DNA of 64,000 bases from NCBI RefSeq assembly GCF_000980815.1, contig NZ_CP011311.1, forward strand, positions 1,441,815 through 1,505,814, read 5' to 3'. The first letter of the stretch is position 1. Each line of letters begins with the position of its first letter. The position numbers were made by a program, and so were the translations under genes. Under the pieces are notes generated by a model that worked only from the letters and a program-made list of their open reading frames with translations, searched no databases and was not told the DNA's origin. This document shows, in pieces, positions 1-8,953 of this stretch. This stretch comes from Corynebacterium camporealensis (lineage in GTDB: Bacteria; Actinomycetota; Actinomycetes; Mycobacteriales; Mycobacteriaceae).

Positions 1-687
1 GAGGATGTCACCTAACCGGGCGGCATGTTCTTCGCCGGCACTATCGCGCCAGCGGGACTCGCCAGAGTAAGAAAGAAAGACCACGGGGCGCACGACGCCA
101 TCGGCAAGCGCATCGCCATAGCCATAGGTGTGATCAGAGCGAGACACCAGGTGGCCCTCGCCGTCTTCTTCATAACGAACGAAAGGAATCTGCGAGTCAT
201 CCGAGCGGAAAGGCGTACCCGTGAGCGCGAGGCGGTGGGTGGCGTCGTCGTAGGCTTCCTTGACGCCGTCGCCCCAGCTCTTGGCATCACCGGCGTGGTG
301 GATCTCATCCAAAATCACCAGCGTGCGGCGAGCAGAAGCAATAGCGCGGTGCTTAAACGGGTGCATGCCCACCTGGGCATAGGTCACCGTCACCCCGTCC
401 ATCGCCGGATTAACCGCCGAGGAGTTGGTGAAATTCGGGTCCAGGGCAATGCCGACGCGCGCAGCAGCCTCCGACCACTGGGTCTTCAGGTGCTCCGTCG
501 GGACGACAACGATGACGCGCTCGACCGTACGATCTTCGAGCAGCTCCGCAGCAACCCGCAGGGCGAAGGTAGTCTTACCTGCTCCTGGGGTTGCCACCGC
601 CATGAAGTCCTGGGGCTTGTGGGCTAGAAATTTATCTAGCGCGGATTGTTGCCAGGCGCGCAGCCTTCCTTTCTTGAATGTTCTCAC
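1..687 (-). CDS. DEAD/DEAH-box helicase, N-terminal part (cut by window edge)
   Basis: Superfamily 2 nucleic-acid helicase read on the minus strand; the first 229 codons are visible and the gene runs off the left edge. Near the N-terminus there is a Q-motif-like stretch (LRAWQQSALDKF), then a Walker A motif ATPGAGKTT at about residues 34-42, a DEIHH Walker B/DExH motif, and motif III-like LALTGTPFRSDD. The start is a GTG whose last two bases are shared with the TGA stop of the DUF3039 gene (GTGA overlap), so the two are translationally coupled. This ORF starts with GTG and is easy to overlook. Substrate (DNA or RNA) cannot be decided; the architecture recalls ComFA/UvrB-like restriction-type helicases. 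Confidence 0.88.
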   Translation of the reverse strand, partial: MRTFKKGRLRAWQQSALDKFLAHKPQDFMAVATPGAGKTTFALRVAAELLEDRTVERVIVVVPTEHLKTQWSEAAARVGIALDPNFTNSSAVNPAMDGVTVTYAQVGMHPFKHRAIASARRTLVILDEIHHAGDAKSWGDGVKEAYDDATHRLALTGTPFRSDDSQIPFVRYEEDGEGHLVSRSDHTYGYGDALADGVVRPVVFLSYSGESRWRDSAGEEHAARLGDIL

Positions 688-926
688 TTGCGGCGCAGTC
701 CCTTATAAACGCGCTCGCAGTCGGGGCATACCGGCGAGCCGGGCTTTGCCTGTTTGGTTACGGGGAAGGTCTCGCCACACAGGGCAACGACGTACTTGCC
801 GTTGACTGCGGAGTCGAGGATCTTGTCCTTTTTGACGTAGTGGAAGAACTTAGGGGTATCACCATCCGAGGTGGAGGTGTCTTCGCGGATATCTGGGCGT
901 TCGATGGTCTTAGTCGTCGTACTCAC
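684..926 (-). CDS. DUF3039 family small protein
   Basis: An 80-residue protein conserved in actinobacteria as DUF3039; function unknown. The C-terminal half carries a Cys pattern, CGE...VCPDCERVY, that looks like a small zinc ribbon. The GTG start at 926 gives an N-terminus VSTTTKTIERPDIRED. A CATTAT box seven bases upstream (934-939) suggests a leaderless transcript; an in-frame ATG at 935 is the alternative start. It overlaps the helicase start by four bases, implying co-expression and possibly a shared role in nucleic-acid handling (inference). Confidence 0.85.
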   Translation of the reverse strand: MSTTTKTIERPDIREDTSTSDGDTPKFFHYVKKDKILDSAVNGKYVVALCGETFPVTKQAKPGSPVCPDCERVYKGLRRK

Positions 927-973
927 GGCACCCATAATGCCCCATAGATGTCGAAGATTGCGAGTTGCAGGTC

Positions 974-979
974 TACCCT
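974..979 (+). promoter_or_regulatory. -10 box of leaderless DUF3099 transcript
   Basis: TACCCT lies exactly seven bases before the ATG at 987, the geometry of a leaderless transcript. No Shine-Dalgarno sequence is present. It diverges from the DUF3039/helicase promoter. Confidence 0.5.
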
Positions 980-986
980 TATGGGC

Positions 987-1445
987 ATGGACTCCACGAA
1001 CTCGCGCGATGGCGCCTCCGCGTCCCCACATTCGGGGCAGCACAAGCGCCGGACGCGTTTTGGCCGTAAAGAGACCTACCTGATCACAGATGCGAAAGTT
1101 GCCCCAGGGCAAGACCGGAAACGCCGGGAGATTCAGTACTCCATTTTGCAGTTTCTGCGTCTTCCTTCCCTGCTGATTGCTGGTTGGTTGATTGCGGCTT
1201 ATGACATGTGGTTTTTGCCCGCCATCATTGTCGGTGTGACGTTCCCACTGCCGTGGTTTGCGGTGGTGATTGGCAACGGCCGCGGGCAGAAGAAAGACAA
1301 GCGCGAGAAGAATATTTATAAACCCGGACTCGCCCGCCAGATGGCGCAGCGCGAAGAGGCATCGCGTTTGGAACAGCAGCGCCAATCTGAGCTCGACGCT
1401 GGTGAGTCCGTGACCATTGACCATGAGGAAGGCCCTAATCCATGA
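987..1445 (+). CDS. DUF3099 family membrane protein
   Basis: A 152-residue protein of the DUF3099 family, found in actinobacteria; function unknown. After a polar basic N-terminus (ETYLITDAKVAPGQDRKRR) there are two adjacent hydrophobic segments at roughly residues 58-100 (LPSLLIAGWLIAAYDMWF and LPAIIVGVTFPLPWFAVVIG), then a charged Lys/Glu-rich tail. It is probably a small two-span membrane protein. I chose ATG 987 because of the -10 box spaced for leaderless initiation; ATG 981 and an upstream start at 948 are also in frame. Its TGA stop overlaps the next gene's ATG (ATGA). Confidence 0.8.
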   Translation: MDSTNSRDGASASPHSGQHKRRTRFGRKETYLITDAKVAPGQDRKRREIQYSILQFLRLPSLLIAGWLIAAYDMWFLPAIIVGVTFPLPWFAVVIGNGRGQKKDKREKNIYKPGLARQMAQREEASRLEQQRQSELDAGESVTIDHEEGPNP

Positions 1446-2989
1446 GCCCATTTGGCCCCGAATTTTCTCCGGAGCACCCGGTCGCAGATTTTGCTGCTGA
1501 CCTCATTGCCGTCTTTCAAGAGGCGGGTTTCGACGCCGATGGCATTGCCGCCCAGTTGGGCCCGGAGTACACCGAGGCCCTTTACCGCGGCGAGCCGGAA
1601 GCCGTGGCCTTGGGCGCGCGTGGGGATAGTCAGCTGGAGATGCTGATTCGCATCTTCCTCCTCCACGAGCATGTCCCGGCCACGCAGTTGGCTGCGGCGG
1701 TGGGTGCGCGTTTGGCCACGCAGCTTGTCGATGCCCACGTAGCCCACACCGATTCCCACGGCACCGTCTACATCGCACTCGATATTCGCCCGCACATCAT
1801 CGTCGGCGAAAACCGCTGGGTCTTCTCCGATGTGGATGCCTCTCTCATCCCCCATGTGCCAGGCCCCGACCACGTCCTCGGTGTCGGTGCTGCCAGCTTG
1901 TCGCTGCTGCAGTCCACACCGTGTACTCCCGTAGAGACCGCCCTGGACTTGGGCACTGGTTCTGGTGTGCAGCTGCTGGGTCAGCTAAAGAGCGCCCAGC
2001 ACATCACCGCCACCGATGTGCATCCGCGTGCCCTCGACTTGGCCCGTGCCACCGTCGCGGGTGCGGGTGCCAGCGACCGCGTGGAGCTGTTGGAAGGTTC
2101 CTGGTTTGAACCAGTTGCTGACCGCCGCTTTGACCGCATCGTGGCCAACCCGCCTTTCGTGGTCGGTCTGCCGGAGGTCAACCACGTCTACCGCGACTCC
2201 GGTCTGGACCTCGATGCCGCGAGCCAGCTGGTGATTTCTGAGGCCGCCGAGCACCTCAACCCCGGCGGCACCGCGCACCTGCTCGCCGCCTGGGTGCACC
2301 AGGGCGAAGAATCCTGGCAGCAGCGCGTGGCCAGCTGGTTGCCCGATACCGGCGTGGCTGCCTGGATTATCCAGCGCGATGTTGCCGATCCTGCGCTCTA
2401 CGTCTCGACCTGGCTCAAGGACGAGTCTCTCGATGTGCGCTCGGAAGAAGGCCGCGCACGCTCTCGTGCTTGGCTGGAACATTTCCGCGCCAACGATGTC
2501 ACCGGCATTGGCTTTGGCTTCGTGGCCATCCAGCGCATCGGCGACGACGAGCCTTCCGATGTGTTGGCCGAGTACATGCCCCAGCCCATCGACGACCCGC
2601 TGGGCCCGGAAGTCGACGAATACTTCGCCCGCGTGGCCTGGTTGCGCGATAACTCCGCCCTGCCGATTGAAAAGACTCGCTTCCAGGTCCGCCCCGGCCT
2701 GGCACGCGAAGACATTGCACTAGCTGCCGATGCGCAAGGCTTCGACCGCGAAGTCTTACGCCTTACCCGTACTGAGGGACCGCGCTGGCAACACGAAGTC
2801 GATGAGCACCTGGCCGCCATCGTGGCAGGACTTAATCCCCATGGGCTGGATTTGGAAGACACCATTGGGCTGTATGCCGCCGCGCACGGTTTCGATGAAG
2901 AGGAACTGCTCGAAGCAGCTAAGCCGCTCATCGTCGACCTGGTGCGCCACGGCATGATCATCCCGGCAAACCTGCTCGAAGACAACTAG
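1442..2989 (+). CDS. Class I SAM-dependent methyltransferase with N- and C-terminal extensions
   Basis: A 515-residue protein with a Rossmann methyltransferase core: SAM-binding motif I DLGTGSGVQ at about residues 168-176 and motif IV NPPF at about 235-238, typical of HemK/RlmG-type amino-methyltransferases that modify Gln, Asn or a nucleic-acid base amine. The first ~150 residues and the last ~190 are specific extensions found in actinobacterial homologues; the C-terminal part is probably all-helical. Target unknown. The start overlaps the DUF3099 stop (ATGA), so the two are probably one operon. Family assignment is firm, substrate is not. Confidence 0.88.
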   Translation: MSPFGPEFSPEHPVADFAADLIAVFQEAGFDADGIAAQLGPEYTEALYRGEPEAVALGARGDSQLEMLIRIFLLHEHVPATQLAAAVGARLATQLVDAHVAHTDSHGTVYIALDIRPHIIVGENRWVFSDVDASLIPHVPGPDHVLGVGAASLSLLQSTPCTPVETALDLGTGSGVQLLGQLKSAQHITATDVHPRALDLARATVAGAGASDRVELLEGSWFEPVADRRFDRIVANPPFVVGLPEVNHVYRDSGLDLDAASQLVISEAAEHLNPGGTAHLLAAWVHQGEESWQQRVASWLPDTGVAAWIIQRDVADPALYVSTWLKDESLDVRSEEGRARSRAWLEHFRANDVTGIGFGFVAIQRIGDDEPSDVLAEYMPQPIDDPLGPEVDEYFARVAWLRDNSALPIEKTRFQVRPGLAREDIALAADAQGFDREVLRLTRTEGPRWQHEVDEHLAAIVAGLNPHGLDLEDTIGLYAAAHGFDEEELLEAAKPLIVDLVRHGMIIPANLLEDN

Positions 2990-3017
2990 GCAAACGACCG
3001 AAATAAAGGAGTAATTC

Positions 3018-3461
3018 ATGAAGGCTGTTCTTACCCGTGTCTCGGAAGCATCAGTGACCGTCGACGGTGAGGTCGTCGGCGAGATTAACTGCCCGGACAC
3101 CGGTGGCCTCCTGGCCCTGGTAGGCATCGCCACTGCCGATGCTGACGACCCAGCGCCCAAGGTAGAAAAGATGGCGCGCAAGATTGCAGAGCTGCGCATC
3201 CTGGACGGTGAAGTCAGCGTCGAAGAAGCCGGCGCGCCGGTGCTCTTGGTCAGCCAGTTCACTCTCTATGGCCGCACTGCGAAGGGCCGTCGCCCTTCCT
3301 GGTCCGATGCGGCGCCGGGGTCGGTTGCGGAGCCGTTGATTGAAGACATCGCAAAGCAATTGCGCGAGCGTGGCATCCAGGTCGAGCAGGGCCGCTTTGG
3401 CGCGATGATGAAGGTCGCTTCAGTCAACGAAGGCCCCTTTACTGTGCTGGTAGAGACCTAG
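3018..3461 (+). CDS. dtd: D-aminoacyl-tRNA deacylase
   Basis: A 147-residue cytosolic enzyme that hydrolyses D-amino acids (and glycine mischarged on tRNA-Ala) from tRNA. The N-terminus [18 protein letters not shown] and the SQFTLYGR motif at about residues 78-85 are family signatures. The cross-subunit Gly-cisPro motif region falls near the C-terminus ([21 protein letters not shown], with NEGPFT). Length is normal. A Shine-Dalgarno AAGGAG lies about seven bases before the ATG. It follows the methyltransferase after 28 bases and ends in a terminator. Confidence 0.96.
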   Translation: MKAVLTRVSEASVTVDGEVVGEINCPDTGGLLALVGIATADADDPAPKVEKMARKIAELRILDGEVSVEEAGAPVLLVSQFTLYGRTAKGRRPSWSDAAPGSVAEPLIEDIAKQLRERGIQVEQGRFGAMMKVASVNEGPFTVLVET

Positions 3462-3463
3462 GT

Positions 3464-3489
3464 CTCACCCCCAAAAAGGTGAGGTTTTT
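3464..3489 (+). terminator. Intrinsic terminator after dtd
   Basis: Stem CTCACC (3464-3469) pairs with GGTGAG (3478-3483), followed by GTTTTT. Confidence 0.65.
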
Positions 3490-3527
3490 CACGGCCTTAA
3501 CGATAAAGTGAATCAAAACCGTCAAGC

Positions 3528-3556
3528 GGGGAACTAACTGATTGGGAGCGCCGTTG
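3528..3556 (+). promoter_or_regulatory. SigH-type promoter of sigB
   Basis: GGGAAC with GGAA at 3530-3533, exactly 19 bases, then GTT at 3553-3555. This matches the SigH (ECF heat/oxidative stress sigma) pattern GGAA-N18-20-GTT known from C. glutamicum, where sigB is a SigH target. It is nearly identical in layout to the clgR promoter in this window. Confidence 0.7.
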
Positions 3557-3595
3557 TACAGGGTGCATACAGGCGACAATTTCAGGAGGCTCTAG

Positions 3596-4597
3596 ATGAC
3601 CAAAGCATCTGCCCGCAACGCCCAGACCAAGGACGACTCCGAACAGGAAGTCGACCGCGGATCACGCCGCAATCAGACCAACGACAACCCTTCGGCTGAC
3701 CTGGTGCGCGTCTACCTCAACGGCATCGGCAAAACCGCCCTGTTGAGCGCTGAAGACGAAGTGGAACTCGCCCAGCGCATCGAGGTTGGCCTTTATGCGG
3801 AGTACAAGCTCAAGAACGCAGAAAAGCTCACCCGCGCTGAGAAGCGCGATTTGAAGATTCTGGCCCGCGACGGCAAGAAGGCTCGCTCCCACCTGCTGGA
3901 GGCAAACCTGCGCCTGGTGGTCTCCCTGGCTAAGCGCTACACCGGCCGCGGCATGCCGCTGCTGGACTTGATTCAGGAAGGCAACCTGGGCCTTATCCGC
4001 GCTATGGAGAAGTTCGACTACGCCAAGGGCTTTAAGTTCTCCACTTATGCCACCTGGTGGATTCGCCAGGCTATTACCCGCGGTATGGCCGATCAGTCCC
4101 GCACCATCCGCCTGCCTGTCCACCTGGTTGAGCAGGTCAACAAGCTCTCTCGCATCAAGCGCGAGATGTACCAGTCGCTGGGCCGTGAGGCGACCAACGA
4201 GGAGCTGTCGGAGGAATCCGGCATCGAAGAGGCCAAGATCGAGATGCTGCTGCGCCAGTCCCGCGACCCAGTCTCGCTGGATATGCCAGTCGGCACCGAT
4301 GAGGAGGCCCCGCTGGGTGACTTCATCGAGGATGCAGAGGCTACCGATGCAGAAACTGCCGTCGTGGCATCCATGCGCCACTCCGATATCCGCAGCGTCA
4401 TCGACTCGCTGGAAGAGCGCGAGCAGGACGTGATTCGTCTACGCTACGGCCTTGACGATGGTGTCCCGCGCACCCTGGACCAGATCGGTCGTCGCTTTGG
4501 TCTATCGCGTGAGCGCGTACGCCAGATTGAACGCGAAGTCATGGCCAAGCTGCGCGATGGCAACCGTGCGGATCGTCTGCGCGAGTACGCTTTGTAA
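3596..4597 (+). CDS. sigB: RNA polymerase sigma factor SigB (group 2)
   Basis: A 333-residue non-essential primary-like sigma factor directing stationary-phase and general stress transcription. Region 1.2 ([25 protein letters not shown], part) is followed by region 2 with [19 protein letters not shown] and [13 protein letters not shown] at about residues 124-165, region 3, and region 4 with the helix-turn-helix [17 protein letters not shown] near the C-terminus. It lacks the long N-terminal 1.1 extension of SigA, and the dtxR-galE neighbourhood is the classical sigB locus. AGGAGG lies seven bases before the ATG. Expression is probably SigH-dependent. Confidence 0.96.
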   Translation: MTKASARNAQTKDDSEQEVDRGSRRNQTNDNPSADLVRVYLNGIGKTALLSAEDEVELAQRIEVGLYAEYKLKNAEKLTRAEKRDLKILARDGKKARSHLLEANLRLVVSLAKRYTGRGMPLLDLIQEGNLGLIRAMEKFDYAKGFKFSTYATWWIRQAITRGMADQSRTIRLPVHLVEQVNKLSRIKREMYQSLGREATNEELSEESGIEEAKIEMLLRQSRDPVSLDMPVGTDEEAPLGDFIEDAEATDAETAVVASMRHSDIRSVIDSLEEREQDVIRLRYGLDDGVPRTLDQIGRRFGLSRERVRQIEREVMAKLRDGNRADRLREYAL

Positions 4598-4611
4598 TTT
4601 GTCGCTGCTTA

Positions 4612-4646
4612 TCCCCGGGACGACTTTGGAAACGAGGTCCCGGGGA
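4612..4646 (+). terminator. Terminator after sigB
   Basis: A perfect 10-bp stem (TCCCCGGGAC at 4612-4621 with GTCCCGGGGA at 4637-4646) follows the sigB stop; downstream is CCTTGTCGTTTT. Confidence 0.75.
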
Positions 4647-4801
4647 CCTTGTCGTTTTAAAAGCCATTTTGGGTGGAGTCCTCCTTTAGTTCCCCCTCCC
4701 CTCCGCACAACGGGGTTAATGTGCGCTAATGTTAGGTGTTAATTGTGCCGCCGCCTGGTGCGCGGCGTTAGTGCTTGTGAAGTTGCAGAAAGGTGTGCCA
4801 C

Positions 4802-5482
4802 GTGCGAGACCTAGTCGATACCACCGAGATGTATCTGCGGACCATCTACGAGCTGGAGGAGGAAGGAATTACCCCTCTGCGTGCTCGTATTGCCGAGCGG
4901 CTGGAGCAGTCCGGTCCGACAGTGTCGCAGACGGTGGCCCGCATGGAGCGCGATGGCTTGCTGCACGTTCGTACCGACCGCAGCCTGGATCTGACTGAGC
5001 ACGGCCGCAAGCTGGCGACTGCGGTGATGCGCAAGCATCGCCTGGCAGAGCGCCTGCTTACCGATGTCCTAGGCTTGGACATCCATAAGGTCCACGATGA
5101 GGCCTGCCGCTGGGAGCACGTGATGAGCGAAGAGGTCGAAAAGCGCATGGTTACTGTGTTGGAAGATCCTTCCCGCTCCCCTTTCGGTAACCCGATTCCG
5201 GCTCTCGATGAACTTGGTGTGAAGACCTCCCCACAGGAGTTTGGCACCCGCGCTATTGACTTACAGGACGGCGTGGAAACCCCGGCTACCATCGTGCAGA
5301 TCAACGAGATTCTGCAGGTCGATGCCGATACCTTCCGCGAACTGCATACCGCCGGCATTCAGGTGGGCGCGGAGGTCACCGTGGTCAACCACAATGGCGC
5401 TATTACTTTGAAGACTGATTCGGGCGCGCAGGTGGAGCTGCTCGACGATTTGGCTCACGCAATTCGAATCGAGAAGAAGTAA
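4802..5482 (+). CDS. dtxR: Iron-dependent repressor DtxR
   Basis: A 226-residue Fe2+-activated dimeric repressor, the master iron regulator of corynebacteria. Starting at the GTG at 4802, with AGAAAGG upstream, the length equals that of C. diphtheriae DtxR and the metal ligands fall at the same numbers: Met10, Cys102, Glu105 and His106 (primary site) and His79, Glu83 and His98 (ancillary site). An N-terminal winged helix (about residues 1-65) is followed by the dimerisation domain and a C-terminal SH3-like domain (about 150-226). It is five bases upstream of galE. I saw no clear 19-bp iron box nearby. Confidence 0.97.
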   Translation: MRDLVDTTEMYLRTIYELEEEGITPLRARIAERLEQSGPTVSQTVARMERDGLLHVRTDRSLDLTEHGRKLATAVMRKHRLAERLLTDVLGLDIHKVHDEACRWEHVMSEEVEKRMVTVLEDPSRSPFGNPIPALDELGVKTSPQEFGTRAIDLQDGVETPATIVQINEILQVDADTFRELHTAGIQVGAEVTVVNHNGAITLKTDSGAQVELLDDLAHAIRIEKK

Positions 5483-5487
5483 AGGAC

Positions 5488-6474
5488 ATGAAACTCCTAG
5501 TTACTGGCGGCGCTGGCTATGTAGGCAGCGTCTGCGCAGCCGTGCTCATCGAAGCCGGTCACGACGTCACCATCATCGATAACTTCAGCACCGGCAACCG
5601 CGAGGCCGTGCACCCGCAGGCCACGCTCGTGGAAGGCGATGTCGCCGACAAGGCCGCCGAAGTCTTGGGATCTGATTCCTTCGACGGTGTCATTCACTTT
5701 GCGGCGCGCTCGCTGGTGGGCGAATCCGTCGAAAAGCCCGAAGAGTACTGGCAGCACAACGTGGTCACCACCCTGCAGCTACTCAACGCCATGCGCGATA
5801 ACGGTGTGCAGAACCTGGTGTTCTCCTCTACTGCTGCCACCTATGGCGAGCCGGACCAGGTCCCGATTACGGAGGACATGCCCACCCAGCCGACGAACCC
5901 ATATGGTGCAACCAAGCTGGCTATCGATTACATGATTTCTAGCTACGCCAAGGCTTATGGTCTGGGCGCGACGTCCCTGCGCTACTTCAACGTTGCTGGC
6001 GCTTATGGCTCCATTGGTGAAAACCGTGAGGTCGAAACTCACCTCATCCCCATCGTGTTGCAGGTTGCCTTGGGCCATCGCGACAAGATCATGATGTTTG
6101 GCGATGACTGGGACACCATCGATGGCACCCCGGTGCGCGACTACATCCACATCCGTGACCTGGCCGATGCACATGTGCTTGCCCTGGAAAGCAATACATC
6201 CGGTCAGCACCGCATCTACAATCTCGGCTCCGGCGATGGCTACTCGGTCAAGCAGGTCATTGAGATGTGCCGTAAGGTCACCGGACACGAGATTCCCGCT
6301 GAAGTGGCCCCGCGTCGCGCCGGCGACCCGGCTACCTTGATTGCGTCGTCGGATAAAATCCGCGCGGAGCTGGGCTGGAACCCAACCCGCACGGACTTAG
6401 AAACCATCGTCACCGATGCGTGGGAGTTCACCCGCAATATGGGCGACAAGGCGCATTCCGCAAAGCGCGTTTAA
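5488..6474 (+). CDS. galE: UDP-glucose 4-epimerase
   Basis: A 328-residue NAD-dependent short-chain dehydrogenase/reductase converting UDP-glucose and UDP-galactose, supplying galactofuranose precursors for the arabinogalactan cell wall. The NAD motif GGAGYVGS is at residues 7-14; a catalytic Ser (SSTAATYG region) and the YGATK motif (Tyr-x-x-x-Lys) at about 145-149 are visible. Start ATG with AAAGGA just upstream. It forms an operon with dtxR. Its TAA stop overlaps the stop of the convergent DUF4192 gene in the tetramer TTAA (6471-6474). Confidence 0.95.
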   Translation: MKLLVTGGAGYVGSVCAAVLIEAGHDVTIIDNFSTGNREAVHPQATLVEGDVADKAAEVLGSDSFDGVIHFAARSLVGESVEKPEEYWQHNVVTTLQLLNAMRDNGVQNLVFSSTAATYGEPDQVPITEDMPTQPTNPYGATKLAIDYMISSYAKAYGLGATSLRYFNVAGAYGSIGENREVETHLIPIVLQVALGHRDKIMMFGDDWDTIDGTPVRDYIHIRDLADAHVLALESNTSGQHRIYNLGSGDGYSVKQVIEMCRKVTGHEIPAEVAPRRAGDPATLIASSDKIRAELGWNPTRTDLETIVTDAWEFTRNMGDKAHSAKRV

Positions 6475-7700
6475 GCTGACTTCTTTTCTTCTTCGCCGGC
6501 ATCCGCTGTGATGTCGGCGAATTCGTGTTCAAAGAAGGATTCCGTGTCCGGATATTCTTCTTCCCAAACGTCGATGCCTTCTTCGATATCGTCATCCTCC
6601 CAGTAGTCGGCGTCCTCGTGGTCGTCGAGGACCTGCTTTTGTGCGGTAATGCTGCCGCTTTTGAGGTTGGCGACGGTTTCGTCGATAAGCCCTGCTTTGT
6701 AGCTTTCATGCAGCAGCTTAGTTAGGTTGTGCTCCGGAAACTCTTCCAGCGCAGTATTCAACGCCGGGTTGGCGTACTTGGAATTCTCCCCGGCCATGCT
6801 CACCCCGGCGAACAGGCAGAGCGCATTGGCACGAATGGTGCCGGTAAAGGTCTGTGCCGCAGCAAGCAGGGCATCTGCGGCAACCTCTGGTTCCTCAAGC
6901 AGCTCGCGGATGATGAGGTCACGGCTCCAGGTGGTGGCCAACCAGCTGCCGATAACGGTTAGCACGCTGGAATCGGTACGGATATCGACGCTCTTGCGGG
7001 TCTTATCCAAGATGACCGGGACGGTCTCGATGAACTCATAGGGAGTGACACCGCAGCCAATGGAGGGGCCATCGGGAGACTGCATGCGCATATCCGAGGC
7101 AATCTCGTAAGCCTCGCGGTCCATTGACTTGATTTCGTCGGCACTGAGGAAGGGGTTCTTTTCAAAGAAGATGCTGAAGTGTTCGTCGCGATCCAGATCG
7201 GGCAGGTTTCCTTCCGCGATGCAGCGGCGCATGGTCTCAGAGTCAGTGATGTTTGGGATGGTGCCGCGTGCCCAGTCGCGCATGAGGCCTTCGCCGGTCT
7301 GGTTGTGGAAGGGACCGAAGAGCATCGAGTAGGGCGCGCCCACAGAGATTTCTGGGGTGATCCAGGCAGCGGTGATGTCAATCGTTTCGTGTTCGGTGGT
7401 CAGTCCCATCAATACGTCGATGAGGTGTTCGGTGTGGTGGTGGCAGTAGCTGCCAATGACGAAGGCGAAGATGGCTTCGCAGTTAGGGGTTTGCAGCGGA
7501 GTGGCGATGTGGTCGAGGAGTTCTTCGGTTTCTTCAGCGTTGACGCGGATGAGCGGGCCCAGACAGGTGCCCTTGTCGGTGTTTTCGACGGTGATGAACA
7601 GGACGGAGTTGGCGGGATAGAATCCTAGGATTCCAGGGACGTTGGCCAGGATGTGGCCGGGTGTATCGATGGGACTTGGGGTCTGTGTTGTGTGTGTCAT
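6471..7700 (-). CDS. DUF4192 domain-containing protein
   Basis: A 409-residue protein of the actinobacterial DUF4192 family; function unknown. The N-terminus [29 protein letters not shown] is the family hallmark. The C-terminal ~60 residues are very acidic ([21 protein letters not shown], part). No signal peptide or membrane span. The start at 7700 ([10 protein letters not shown]) has no good ribosome site; an upstream ATG at 7760 is in frame but gives an N-terminus unlike the family. Its promoter region contains the paired DnaA boxes at 7763-7809. Confidence 0.85.
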   Translation of the reverse strand: MTHTTQTPSPIDTPGHILANVPGILGFYPANSVLFITVENTDKGTCLGPLIRVNAEETEELLDHIATPLQTPNCEAIFAFVIGSYCHHHTEHLIDVLMGLTTEHETIDITAAWITPEISVGAPYSMLFGPFHNQTGEGLMRDWARGTIPNITDSETMRRCIAEGNLPDLDRDEHFSIFFEKNPFLSADEIKSMDREAYEIASDMRMQSPDGPSIGCGVTPYEFIETVPVILDKTRKSVDIRTDSSVLTVIGSWLATTWSRDLIIRELLEEPEVAADALLAAAQTFTGTIRANALCLFAGVSMAGENSKYANPALNTALEEFPEHNLTKLLHESYKAGLIDETVANLKSGSITAQKQVLDDHEDADYWEDDDIEEGIDVWEEEYPDTESFFEHEFADITADAGEEEKKSA

Positions 7701-7762
7701 GACTTCACTGTCTGCCAGCCTGCCCCGGCGCGCCAAGGGAGAATTTTCAAAAAGGGCCAAAT

Positions 7763-7809
7763 CTGTGGATAACTCCCCGAATTCTCGCCAAAGTGGAAGT
7801 TATCCACAG
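7763..7809. promoter_or_regulatory. Inverted pair of consensus DnaA boxes
   Basis: CTGTGGATAAC (7763-7773) and GTTATCCACAG (7799-7809) are perfect 11-bp inverted copies separated by 25 bases. Each contains the consensus DnaA box TTATCCACA (7764-7772 minus, 7800-7808 plus). They lie between two divergent genes, far from any dnaA gene. Confidence 0.7.
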
Positions 7810-7947
7810 CTGCCGCGGCATGGCGGGTGGCAGGCCGGTGAGATTTCCGGCAGAATTGGTTACTCCCTAAAACCGTGTAGCGCCCAGTCGGGAATATTGA
7901 GCGCGGTAACACTGTTGATTGGGGTATATCCAAAGGAGGTTTACAAC

Positions 7948-8913
7948 ATGCACGATGATGCACGGCGCATGTATGAGCTGGAATATCCAGTACCTGCAGT
8001 TAAAGACGAGTCTCCCGAGGGATCGGGCCCAACGCTGATTGTGGCCATGCATGGCTACGCGGATGCCGGTTTGGCAGTTGAGGCCAGTGCGGATCACCTC
8101 AAGGCAGCACTCGAGTCACGCCAGGTTGTCTCCTTTAACAACGATGAGCTCATTGACTATCGCTCGCGCCGTCCTGCGGTCACCCTCGACAACGAGCGGG
8201 TGATTGATGTCGAACCAGCCGAGCTGGGCATTAAGGTGTTGCGCGATAACTCGGGCAAGTCCTTCCTGCTGCTCTCTGGTCCCGAGCCGGACCTGCGTTG
8301 GGAGGCGTTTAGTGATGCGGTGGTTAACCTCGTCGAGAAGTTCGACGTGTCCAACACCATCTGCCTCTACGCCGCGCCGATGCCGGTGCCGCACACCCGC
8401 CCGCTGGTGGTGTCTGCACACGGCAATAACCCGGAGTTAGTCCAGCACATGTTCAAGCTGGATTCGAAGATGATGGTGCCGGGTTCTGCCTCGCTGTCTA
8501 TTGAGAAAGCTCTGGATGAAAAGGGCCGCAACGTAGCAGGTTATACCGCGCACGTGCCGCACTACTTGGCGTCGTCGCCTTTCCCGCATGCGACCTACCG
8601 CCTGCTGGATTCGGTGGTTAATTCCGCACACCTCAACGTGCCCCTCGGCGCGCTGGAAGGCGACATTGAGCGCGTCAATCAGCAGCTCGAGGAGCAGGTC
8701 CTGGATTCCGACAGCGTTACCCAGGTAGTCCACCAGCTCGAAGAGCAATACGACGAGTTTATGGAGCGCTACCGTAACGAAAACCCGCAGGCGATCATGC
8801 CGGGTGAGGAATCGCTGCCGACGGGTGAGGAACTCAGCGCAGAATTCCAGCAGTTCCTTGCGGACTTGGATGACCCAGATGAGCATCCTGGAGATTTAGG
8901 CGACGACCAATAG
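7948..8913 (+). CDS. PAC2 family (proteasome-assembly-chaperone-like) protein
   Basis: A 321-residue protein of the actinobacterial PAC2 family, a fold shared with eukaryotic proteasome assembly chaperone 2. The function in bacteria is not settled; corynebacteria lack a 20S proteasome, so a proteasome role is unlikely. Visible features are the N-terminal core LIVAMHGYADAGLAVEASADHL, a second conserved stretch VVSAHGNNPELV, and an acidic C-terminus. ATG 7948 is preceded by an ideal AAAGGAGG eight bases upstream. An upstream in-frame extension to 7642 is antisense to DUF4192 and was discarded. Confidence 0.87.
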   Translation: MHDDARRMYELEYPVPAVKDESPEGSGPTLIVAMHGYADAGLAVEASADHLKAALESRQVVSFNNDELIDYRSRRPAVTLDNERVIDVEPAELGIKVLRDNSGKSFLLLSGPEPDLRWEAFSDAVVNLVEKFDVSNTICLYAAPMPVPHTRPLVVSAHGNNPELVQHMFKLDSKMMVPGSASLSIEKALDEKGRNVAGYTAHVPHYLASSPFPHATYRLLDSVVNSAHLNVPLGALEGDIERVNQQLEEQVLDSDSVTQVVHQLEEQYDEFMERYRNENPQAIMPGEESLPTGEELSAEFQQFLADLDDPDEHPGDLGDDQ

Positions 8914-8953
8914 TCTTCGCCCTCCTACGCCCCCATCACCTAAGGTGGTGGGG

